Shown here: piece after piece, positions 55,201-64,000 of the stretch | Position numbering within the stretch: position 1 is the stretch's first letter | Layout: each line of letters begins with the position of its first letter | Assembly (NCBI GenBank): GCA_907163375.1 | Contig: CAJQUW010014352.1 | Location: forward strand, 186,001 to 250,000 | DNA: 64,000 bases | Origin: Prostheceraeus crozeri | Lineage: Eukaryota > Platyhelminthes > Polycladida > Euryleptidae | Direction of reading: 5' to 3' | Notes under the pieces: generated by a model | Database searches by the model: none | Seen by the model: the letters and a program-made list of their open reading frames with translations, nothing else | What the model was told of the DNA's origin: nothing | Position numbers and translations under genes: made by a program

Positions 55201-58200
55201 GTTAGAAATAAAATGAAGGTTCACCAGTTTACAAGTTAAGAATAAAGTTCTATCTGTTTGTATGTTAGAAATAAAACAAAGTTTCAACCGTTGGCAAGTT
55301 AAAACTAAAGTTTCAATAGTTTGCAAGTTAAAACTAGTGTTTCAATAGTGCATATGTTAAGAATAAAGTTTTATCTGTTTGCATGTTAGAAATAGAATGA
55401 AGTTTCACCAGTTGGCAAGTTAAGAATAAAGTTTTATCTTTTTCTATGATAGAAATAAAACAAAGTTTCAACCGTTTACAAGTTAAAAATAAAGTTTCAA
55501 TAGTTTACAAGTTAAGAAAAAAGTTTCAATAGTATGCATGTTCAGAATAAAGTTCTAGTTGTTTATATGTTAGAAATAGAATGAAGTTTCACCAGTTTAC
55601 AAGTTACGAATAAAGTTCTATCTGTTTAAGTTTACAAGTTAAGAATAAAGTTCTATCTGTTTGTATGTTAGAAATAAAACAAAGTTTCAACCGTTAACAA
55701 GTTAAAAATAAAGTTTCAATAGTTTGCAAGTTAAAACTAATGTTTCAATAGTGCATATGTTAAGAATAAAGTTTTATCTGTTTGTATGTTAGAAATAGAA
55801 TGAAGTTTCACCAGTTGGTAAGTTAAGAATAAAGTTTTATCTGTTTCTATGATAGAAATAAAACAAATTTTCAACCGTTTACAAGTTAAAAATAAAGTTT
55901 CAATAGTTTACAAGTTAAGAATAAAGTTTCAATGGTGTATTTGTTAAGAATAAAGTTCTATCTGTTTATATGTTAGAAATAGAATGAAGTTTCACCAGTT
56001 TACAAGTTACGAATAAAGTTCTATCTGTTTAAGTTTACAAGTTAAGAATAAAGTTCTATCTGTTTATATGTTAGAAATAGAATGAAGTTTCACCAGTTTA
56101 AAAGTTAAGAATAAAGTTTCAATAGTTTACAAGTTAAGAATAAAGTTCTATCTGTTTGTATGTTAGAAATAAAATAAGGTTTCAACCGTTAACAAGTTAA
56201 AAATAAAGTTTCAATAGTTTGCAAGTTAAAACTAATGTTTCAATAGTGCATATGTTAAGAATAAAGTTTTATCTGTTTGGATGTTAGAAATAGAATGAAG
56301 TTTCACCAGTTGGTAAGTTAAGAATAAAGTTTTATCTGTTTCTATGATAGAAATAAAACAAATTTTCAACCGTTTACAAGTTAAAAATAAAGTTTCAATA
56401 GTTTACAAGTTAAGAATAAAGTTTCAATAGTATGCATGTTCAGAATAAAGTTCTATTTGTTTATATGTTAGAAATAGAATGAAGTTTCACCAGTTTACAA
56501 GTTACGAATAAAGTTCTATCTGTTTAAGTTTACAAGTTAAGAATAAAGTTCTATCTGTTTATATGTTAGAAATAGAATGAAGTTTCACCAGTTAACAAGT
56601 TAAGAATAAAGTTTCAATAGTTTACAAGTTAAGAATAAAGTTTCAATGGTGTATTTGTTAAGAATAAAGTTCTATCTGTTTATATATTAGAAATAGAATG
56701 AAGTTTCACCAGTTTACAAGTTACGAATAAAGTTCTATCTGTTTGAGTTTACAAGTTAAGAATAAAGTTCTATCTGTTTATATGTTAGAAATAGAATGAA
56801 GTTTCACCAGTTTACAAGTTAAGAATAAAGTTTCAATAGTTTACAAGTTAAGAATAAAGTTTCAATAGTATGCATGTTCAGAATAAAGTTCTATTTGTTT
56901 ATATGTTAGAAATAGAATGAAGTTTCACAAGTTTACAAGTCACGAATAAAGTTCTATCTGTTAAAGTTTACAAGTTAAGAATAAAGTTCTATCTGTTTAT
57001 ATGTTAGAAATAGAATGAAGTTTCATCAGTTTACAAGTTAAGAATAAAGTTTCAATAGTTTACAAGTTAAGAATAAAGTTCCAATAGTATGCATGATCAG
57101 AATAAAGTTCTATTTGTTTATATGTTAGAAATAGAATGAAGTTTCACCAGTTTACAAGTTCCGAATAAAGTTTTATCTGTTTAAGTTTACAAGTTAAGAA
57201 TAAAGTTCTATCTGTTTGTATGTTAGAAATAAAACAAAGTTTCAACCGTTAACAAGTTAAAACTAATGTTTCACCAGTTGATAAGTTAAGAATAAAGTTT
57301 TATCTGTTTGTATGTTAGAAATAAAACAAAGTTTCAACCGTTTTCAAGTTAAAAATAAAGTTTCAATAGTTTACAAGTTAAGAATAAAGTTTCAATAGTG
57401 TACATGTTCAGAATAAAGTTCTATCTGTTTATATGCTAGAAATAGAATGAAGTTTCACCAGCTTACAGGTTAAGAATAAAGTTCTATCTGTTTATATGTT
57501 AGCAATAAAATGAAGTTTCATCAGTTTACAAGTTAAGAATTAAGTTTTATCTGTTTGTATGTTAGAAATAGAATGAAGTTTCACCAGTTGGTAAGTTAAG
57601 AATAAAGTTTTATCTGTTTCTATGATAGAAATAAAACAAATTTTCAACCGTTTACAAGTTAAAAATAAAGTTTCAATAGTTTACAAGTTAAGAATAAAGT
57701 TTCAATGGTGTATTTGTTAAGAATAAAGTTCTATCTGTTTATATGTTAGAAATAGAATGAAGTTTCACCATGTTACAAGTTACGAATAAAGTTTCAATAG
57801 TTTACAAGTTAAGAATAAAGTTTCAATAGTATGCATGTTCAGAATAAAGTTCTATTTGTTTATATGTTAGAAGTAGAATGAAGTTTCACAAGTTTACAAG
57901 TCACGAATAAAGTTCTATCTGTTTAAGTTTACAAGTTAAGAATAAAGTTCTATCTGTTTATATGTTAGAAATAGAATGAAGTTTCATCAGTTTACAAGTT
58001 TAGAATAAAGTTTCAATAGTTTACAAGTTAAGAATAAAGTTTCAATAGTATGCATGTTCAGAATAAAGTTCTATTTGTTTATATGTTAGAAATAGAATGA
58101 AGTTTCACCAGTTTACAAGTTACGAATAAAGTTCTGTCTGTTTAAGTTTACAAGTTAAGAATAAAGTTCTATCTGTTTATATGTTAGAAATAGAATGAAG

Positions 58201-58383
58201 TTTCACCAGTTTACAAGTTAAGAATAAAGTTTCAATAGTTTACAAGTTAAGAATAAAGTTCTATCTGTTTGTATGTTAGAAATAAAACAAAGTTTCAACC
58301 GTTAACAAGTTAAAAATAAAGTTTCAATAGTTTGCAAGTTAAAACTAATGTTTCAATAGTGCATATGTTAAGAATAAAGTTTT
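52267..58383. repeat. AATAAA-rich satellite, main segment
   Basis: About 6.1 kb of 29- and 34-bp units. Higher-order repeats of about 534 bp are visible: the TGTGCATGTTCAGAATAAAG variant recurs at about 52342, 52878, 53410, 54529 and 55063. Nearly every unit carries AATAAA on the + strand. No coding sequence. Ends at the TTTT target of the DNA transposon (58380-58383). Confidence 0.96.
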
Positions 58384-58419
58384 CGTCGTTGTCCGACGAT
58401 AACCGTGTATCTACAAAAT
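58384..58419 (+). repeat. Left TIR of the DUF7869-type transposon
   Basis: 36 bp, identical to the reverse complement of 62103-62138. Similarity stops abruptly after CTACAAAAT. Confidence 0.95.
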
Positions 58420-58557
58420 TTTCAAAATTCGTTTTTTTGCGCTTTCTAAATCCTTTACACCTTTTACACAATGTATTATGATATTAAGTCTAAAAGCTAA
58501 CGGGAACTTGGAAAATTTCACAATTCTCTAATCGCACAATTCAACTTTGCACTAAAA

Positions 58558-58588
58558 GTTGTCCGACGATAACCGTGTATCTACAAAA
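58558..58588 (+). repeat. Internal copy of the left TIR
   Basis: 31 bp matching TIR positions 5-35 in the same orientation as the left TIR, 174 bp inward. A candidate transposase-binding site. Confidence 0.85.
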
Positions 58589-58836
58589 CCATGAATCAAA
58601 GAATGACAAACCATGCTCGTGCGGTCGCTTCTAAAGAATAGCAATCTCATTAAACCACTTTCCCGACATCACAGCGATCGTGAGTCATCATTTATTGTTT
58701 GCATCCTACATCAACGTCATAGTTATCTGAAGAGCAAGACAGTATTCGATACGCACGTTGCTACTATTCAAAGTTGACTTCATTTCAAGTTGTTTTGGCA
58801 TTTGATGCTGGTGACCAGTAATTCTCGTTCGCTCTG

Positions 58837-59591
58837 GTAAGTGTTAATTTGAAATATTATTGAACTATCAGACACTTGGTTATGTGTCTGTTAATGCATA
58901 AGAGTCTACAATACGGCTGTAAAGCCTATCTATTTAAAGACCTATGGGCAGATAAAAGATGAACACGGTAGGCTTTGAGTACAAATAGACAGGGATCCTT
59001 AGAATCTTTGCAAAGTATCCATATAATCTACATATTTTTTCATCTTTTAGAGTATATTATTCTGGTTTGCACTGTAGGTATGCTACACTGCTATTCGACC
59101 AATTTTGTATTGGCCTATAGATGTATATATATATGAAATGCAATCACCACTTTAAGACAGCTTGCTGATATGATTTCTGCTTAGATACGACAAGTGAAGA
59201 AGTCAATCATGATTCAATAAATAATTATTTCTAATACGATGCTATATTTACAATTAATTTTGTTGATAACTACATGCATTCTGTTACAGATGTTCTAACT
59301 TACAATTTATGAAAATATTCTTGTTTCTTTGTTTTGACGTCAAATTCATATTATGAATAGTCTACTTAGCTGATGAGTGCTTAGAACATTAACGTAACTT
59401 TAATGGAGTAGAAAAATAAATCCTGTCAAACAATTTTGAGATGTTGTTAAGGCCGTTACTGTAAAGTACTAGAGAGTATATACATTATAAAGGCCTATTG
59501 CTGCCTGGTTTTGTCTTGCCTACATGTATACTACACAGCACTCGCTCGTTTTTGCTTTATGAATAATCAATTCAATTTCTTTTCTTTTCAG
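58837..59591 (+). other. Probable 5' UTR intron of the transposase gene
   Basis: Donor CTCTG|GTAAGTG at 58837; acceptor TTTCTTTTCAG ending at 59591, directly before the ATG at 59592. 755 bp. Confidence 0.6.
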
Positions 59592-60008
59592 ATGTCTTCA
59601 AAAAGAAGTTGGAAAATGGTTCAATTGGCTCGGGAGAAATACCAAGAAAAAGTATCTCGAGTATTACAGGAGAAATCAACCAATTCAAATACAGAGGATC
59701 TAGATGAGTATATCGATCACAATCTTGCATTGGACGATGTGGGTAGCGTCGTAATCAGATCAGTCTCCTCTGAGATCTCTCATAAGATTAAGGGAAAAGC
59801 TAGTAGCAGAGCTGAAAACATTACAACAAACTCCAGTCCTTCTGACGATTCCATTGATTCCGATATAATTCCAGTAGGCCAAAGTATCACTACCATGCAA
59901 ACAAACTCCATGCCTAAGGCAAAACGAGCGAAGAGTGACAGGTCTTGGGCAAAAAATGTTAATAAACAGAAGCGGGTTAGAGGTGAAGAGTATATTGGAA
60001 GGAAGTAG
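59592..60008 (+). CDS. Putative transposase, N-terminal part up to an in-frame UAG
   Basis: The ATG at 59592 follows directly on a strong acceptor, giving MSSKRSWKMVQLAREKYQEK and 138 residues in all. A basic start, an acidic Ser-rich middle, and a basic end RAKSDRSWAKNVNKQKRVRG with GEEYIGRK before TAG. RSWAKNVNKQKRxxGEEY resembles the segment that in DUF7869-type proteins precedes the Cys-containing and catalytic regions. The TAG is in the same frame as the downstream 481-codon part, with no other break between. Confidence 0.72.
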   Translation: MSSKRSWKMVQLAREKYQEKVSRVLQEKSTNSNTEDLDEYIDHNLALDDVGSVVIRSVSSEISHKIKGKASSRAENITTNSSPSDDSIDSDIIPVGQSITTMQTNSMPKAKRAKSDRSWAKNVNKQKRVRGEEYIGRK

Positions 60009-61589
60009 GACACGACAAATTCAACTTATGAGCCAGACGTAAAATGTGCTAGATTCTTAAAAAGTCGCAGTTCTTGCCGGTCTTTACGCTGCTCAAGTAT
60101 TCCTGATGAGGCCAGAGATGCTGTCTTTAAGGATGTTTGGTCCATGAATTGGGAACAAAAAAAGGTTTTTGTGCGATCACTAGTTTCTGTCAACAGGGTT
60201 AAACGGAGGACAACCTCAAATGATATCCTGCGTAAAAAGTTTTCTAGCGAATATCATCTAAAAATTAATGGCCAACTAGTGTCAGTTTGCAAGAAAATGT
60301 TTTTGAATAAGACTGGTTTGACAGACTATTTCGTAAGAACGTATTCAAAGACGAGACTCGATGAGATCGTTGTTTCCACTTCTGATGTTTCAATAATACA
60401 AAGTCCTTCTTCTCTTGGCCGCTCCAACGTCAGGGAATTCCTGAGCAGTTTACCATCAGTTCCATCACATTATTGTCGAAAGTCGACCAATAAGAAATAC
60501 TTAGAACCTATCTTTACTAGCCACCTGCATCTTTACAATAGCTATGTGAACCACTGCAAAAATATGGGAAATGTTATTGTATCTCGTCAAGTGTTTATGG
60601 ATGAATTTCATGTTGCAAACTTGGCCATATTCCATCCTAGGAAAGATCAGTGCGATACCTGTGTTGCCTTCAAAGAAGGAAATTTATCGGAAAATGACTA
60701 TCTTGCACATAGAGCTAAAAAGGAAAAGGCACAGACTGAGAAAACAAAAGATAAAGAGATTGCTTCAAATAACACAAATATCCGAATGCTAACGATGGAT
60801 CTCCAAGCAGTTCTAGTTTCTCCATCTCTAAAAGCGTCAGCAGTGTATTACCGTACAAAATTGTGCGTCCACAATTTTACTATTTATGATTGCATAACAA
60901 AAGATACAACATGCTATGTTTGGCATGAGGAACAAGGAGGCCTTACAGCGAATGAATTTGCTTCATGCCTATATGATTTCTTAAGTTCTGATACATCTTT
61001 TGATGAGTATGTGATATATTCTGACGGCTGTACTTATCAGAACAGAAATGTGACTATTGCAAAAGCTTTGTCACTTTTCTCCCAAACACATAATAAAACT
61101 GTGATCCAAAAAATACTTGAGCGTGGGCACACGCAAATGGAAGTCGACAGTGTCCACAGCACTATCGAGCGATGCCTTAAAAATAAGAATATTTACTGCC
61201 CAGCAGATTACGTGCGGTATATTCAAGAATCTCGATCAAAGCCTAAACCGTACTTTGTAAAATACGTAGATCATGACTTCTTTTTGAATTTTTCTGAAAT
61301 TGCCTCACTTCGTAGCATAAGACCTGGAAAACGTGTTGGAGAGCCGCAAGTTGTTGACATAAGAGCCTTGAGATACGAGTCGAATGGCAGAATCTCTTTC
61401 AAACTTAATTTTGATGACATGTGGGTACTCATGGATAAAAGAGGAGAAGATACGTCGATAGTATCTCAGCCAACCCAACTGTACGACAACGCGAAGAAAA
61501 TATCCGCAGCCAAATACAAACATTTGCAGGAGTTGAAACCGGTTATTCCCAGTGACTACCATTCTTTCTATGACTCACTATCGCATTGA
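60009..61589 (+). CDS. Putative DUF7869-type transposase, catalytic part
   Basis: Open from the codon after the UAG to the TGA at 61587-61589. The first ATG is at 60144 (481 codons), but conserved sequence precedes it (KCARFLKSRSSCRSLRC, then EARDAVFKDVW), so that ATG is probably not the true start. Residues counted from 60144: CDTC (170-173), D219 in LTMDLQAVL, D294 and N300 in YSDGCTYQNRNV, and H329, D335, H338, E342 in RGHTQMEVDSVHSTIE. These form a DDE/D-like triad as in proteins annotated DUF7869 in many invertebrates, commonly with SDxCxxQNxN. I infer transposase function from TIRs and target duplication. The product would be nuclear. Confidence 0.78.
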   Translation, partial: DTTNSTYEPDVKCARFLKSRSSCRSLRCSSIPDEARDAVFKDVWSMNWEQKKVFVRSLVSVNRVKRRTTSNDILRKKFSSEYHLKINGQLVSVCKKMFLNKTGLTDYFVRTYSKTRLDEIVVSTSDVSIIQSPSSLGRSNVREFLSSLPSVPSHYCRKSTNKKYLEPIFTSHLHLYNSYVNHCKNMGNVIVSRQVFMDEFHVANLAIFHPRKDQCDTCVAFKEGNLSENDYLAHRAKKEKAQTEKTKDKEIASNNTNIRMLTMDLQAVLVSPSLKASAVYYRTKLCVHNFTIYDCITKDTTCYVWHEEQGGLTANEFASCLYDFLSSDTSFDEYVIYSDGCTYQNRNVTIAKALSLFSQTHNKTVIQKILERGHTQMEVDSVHSTIERCLKNKNIYCPADYVRYIQESRSKPKPYFVKYVDHDFFLNFSEIASLRSIRPGKRVGEPQVVDIRALRYESNGRISFKLNFDDMWVLMDKRGEDTSIVSQPTQLYDNAKKISAAKYKHLQELKPVIPSDYHSFYDSLSH

Positions 61590-61903
61590 ACTATTATCTT
61601 TACCAAGTGGTTCAATTTTTTGATTACATAATACATGTAGAATTGTTTGAGCTACGACATTGTTTTAAATTACACTGAGGTAGTACTCCTTCACACATGC
61701 TAGATGTACGGAAAGATTATAAGAGATTGATGGGTTTTCTTTTATGTATTGCTATCCTTACTCTCTTGATATATGCCTGCCTGCACAAGAAGCCTGTACG
61801 TGCTGTTTGAACATGATTATGACTATTCTTAATTGAAACTGCTGCCGTCCATTATTTGTGTTGAAATTTGCTACGTGGTATACATACATCTGTATGAAAA
61901 AGT

Positions 61904-61954
61904 GATAACCGTGTATCTACGGACAAATATTCACGGCGATAACCGTGTATCTAC
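61904..61954 (+). repeat. Two internal TIR-core copies near the right end
   Basis: GATAACCGTGTATCTAC at 61904-61920 and 61938-61954, both in left-TIR orientation, opposite to the adjacent right TIR. Confidence 0.88.
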
Positions 61955-62102
61955 ACTAAAATAGAAAATATCAATAGTTGCTCAATTTAATAGTGAACTT
62001 ATGATAAAGCATCCCTCTCATATGCATTTCCCGAATTTACAAAACTTAGAATATAGTTACGCGTTTATAAGAATGTTTTTTGTGTCTCCTGAAAAACTTC
62101 AT

Positions 62103-62138
62103 ATTTTGTAGATACACGGTTATCGTCGGACAACGACG
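62103..62138 (-). repeat. Right TIR of the DUF7869-type transposon
   Basis: Perfect inverted copy of 58384-58419, ending CAACGACG before TTTT. Confidence 0.95.
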
Positions 62139-64000
62139 TTTTATCTGTTTGTATGTTAGAAATAGAATGAAGTTTCACCAGTTGGTAAGTTAAGAATAAA
62201 GTTTTATCTGTTTCTATGATAGAAATAAAACAAATTTTCAACCGTTTACAAGTTAAAAATAAAGTTTCAATAGTTTACAAGTTAAGTATAAAGTTTCAAT
62301 GGTGTATTTGTTAAGAATAAAGTTCTATCTGTTTATATGTTAGAAATAGAATGAAGTTTCACCAGTTTACAAGTTACGAATAAAGTTCTATCTGTTTAAG
62401 TTTACAAGTTAAGAATAAAGTTCTATCTGTTTATATGTTAGAAATAGAATGAAGTTTCATCAGTTTACAAGTTAAGAATAAAGTTTCAATAGTTTACAAG
62501 TTAAGAATAAAGTTTCAATAGTATGCATGTTCAGAATAAAGTTCTATTTGTTTATATGTTAGAAATAGAATGAAGTTTCACCAGTTTACAAGTTACGAAT
62601 AAAGTTCTATCTGTTTAAGTTTACAAGTTAAGAATAAAGTTCTATCTGTTTATATGTTAGAAATAGAATGAAGTTTCACCAGTTTACAAGTTAAAAATAA
62701 AGTTTCAATAGTTTACAAGTTAAGAATAAAGTTTCAATGGTGTATTTGTTAAGAATAAAGTTCTATCTGTTTATATGTTAGAAATAGAATGAAGTTTCAC
62801 CAGTTTACAAGTTACGAATAAAGTTCTATCTGTTTAAGTTTACAAGTTAAGAATAAAGTTCTATCTGTTTATATGTTAGAAATAGAATGAAGTTTCATCA
62901 GTTTACAAGTTAAGAATAAAGTTTCAATAGTTTACAAGTTAAGAATAAAGTTTCAATAGTATGCATGTTCAGAATAAAGTTTTATTTGTTTATATGTTAG
63001 AAATAGAATGAAGTTTCACCAGTTTACAAGTTACGAATAAAGTTCTATCTCTTTAAGTTTACAAGTTAAGAATAAAGTTCTATCTGTTTATATGTTAGAA
63101 ATAGAATGAAGTTTCATCAGTTTACAAGTTTAGAATAAAGTTTCAATAGTTTACAAGTTAAGAATAAAGTTTCAATAGTATGCATGTTCAGAATAAAGTT
63201 CTATTTGTTTATATGTTAGAAGTAGAATGAAGTTTCACAAGTTTACAAGTCACGAATAAAGTTCTATCTGTTAAAGTTTACAAGTTAAGAATAAAGATCT
63301 ATCTGTTTATATGTTAGAAATAGAATGAAGTTTCATCAGTTTACAAGTTAAGAATCAAGTTTCAATAGTTTACAAGTTAAGAATAAAGTTTCAATAGTAT
63401 GCATGATCAGAATAAAGTTCTATTTGTTTATATGTTAGAAATAGAATGAAGTTTCACCAGTTTACAAGTTCCGAATAAAGTTCTATCTGTTTAAGTTTAC
63501 AAGTTAAGAATAAAGTTCTATCTGTTTGTATGTTAGAAATAAAACAAAGTTTCAACCGTTAACAAGTTAAAACTAATGTTTCACCAGTTGACAAGTTAAG
63601 AATAAAGTTTTATCTGTTTGTATGTTAGAAATAAAACAAAGTTTCAACCGTTTACAAGTTAAAAATAAAGTTTCAATAGTTTACAAGTTAAGAATAAAGT
63701 TTCAATAGTGTACATGTTCTGAATAAAGTTCTATCTGTTTATATGCTAGAAATAGAATGAAGTTTCACCAGCTTACAGGTTAAGAATAAAGTTCTATCTG
63801 TTTATATGTTAGAAATAAAATGAAGTTTCATCAGTTTACAAGTTAAGAATAAAGTTTTATCTGTTTTTATGTTAGAAATAAAACGTAGTTTCAACCGTTA
63901 ACAAGTTAAAGATAAAGTTTCAATAGTTTGCAAGTTAAAACTAATGTTTCAATAGAGTGCATGTTAAGAATAAAGTTTTATCTGTTTGTATGTTAGAAAT
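62139..64000. repeat. AATAAA-rich satellite, third segment, runs off the window
   Basis: Continues in register with the unit interrupted at 58380 (TTTTATCTGTTTGTATGTTA). Same 29/34-bp units. No gene. Confidence 0.96.

Larger units (their letters stand above)
58384..62138 (+). mobile_element. DNA transposon, perfect 36-bp TIRs, TTTT duplication, DUF7869-type transposase
   Basis: A 3,755-bp element inserted in the satellite. Both ends carry a perfect 36-bp inverted repeat beginning CGTCGTTGTCCGACGATAAC. The satellite reads GTTTTATC at uninterrupted sites, and here TTTT appears on both sides (58380-58383, 62139-62142), so the duplication is exactly 4 bp. Three internal copies of the TIR core GATAACCGTGTATCTAC occur at 58568-58584, 61904-61920 and 61938-61954. 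It encodes one putative transposase on the + strand, split by a single stop. A 4-bp duplication and a DDE-like protein are compatible with the Sola group, but that is inference. Confidence 0.9.

Noticed and set aside
60144-61589. ATG at 60144 as the true transposase start
   Set aside because: Family-like sequence lies upstream in the same frame, separated only by one UAG; the ATG is internal.

Overview
The window is nuclear DNA from a metazoan, probably an invertebrate. Coding exons are small and bounded by GT-AG introns. There is no operon structure, and most of the sequence is transposable elements or tandem repeats. The element mix (Penelope-like, hAT, piggyBac, Tc1/mariner, Polinton-like fossils, several LINE lineages, Ty3-type LTR element, a DUF7869-type DNA transposon) fits many invertebrate lineages. 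I do not assign a phylum.

Region 1-3614: a 5'-truncated Penelope-like element with inverted terminal repeats and a 10-bp target duplication. A 2.4-kb hAT transposon is nested in its GIY-YIG domain and has a perfect 8-bp duplication. Region 5467-28624: one host gene, a compact STE/MAP3K-like protein kinase in three visible coding exons (5467-5726, 5906-6248, 28395-28624). Its last intron, about 22 kb, is filled with mobile DNA: a non-autonomous hAT, a broken mariner, virus-like (Polinton/adintovirus-type) fossils, a decayed LINE, two Tc1 elements, a 59-bp minisatellite, and a LINE fragment split by a 2.8-kb inverted-repeat element.

Region 28625-39290: no convincing host gene. It holds a head-to-head minisatellite, a CACTAG-ended MITE, a broken piggyBac with a foldback insertion, an RTE-like LINE remnant and a small hAT remnant. 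Region 39290-43692: a 79-bp satellite (about 30 copies), a short GC-rich repeat block, then about 3.4 copies of a roughly 490-bp repeat.

Region 43760-47130 is the most unusual. Two intact, unrecognised genes each have a TATA box and each end 30-32 nt after the stop in a 16-nt hairpin of the replication-dependent histone mRNA type, although neither encodes a histone. They share diverged downstream blocks, and the second sits between 114-bp direct repeats. Region 47390-64000 is a large AT-rich satellite of 29- and 34-bp units, nearly all carrying AATAAA on the + strand. Two young elements interrupt it: a whole-looking Ty3-type LTR retrotransposon (48086-52266, identical LTRs) and a 3,755-bp DNA transposon (58384-62138). 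The transposon has perfect 36-bp TIRs, a TTTT target duplication, internal copies of the TIR core, and a DUF7869-type putative transposase interrupted by one in-frame UAG.
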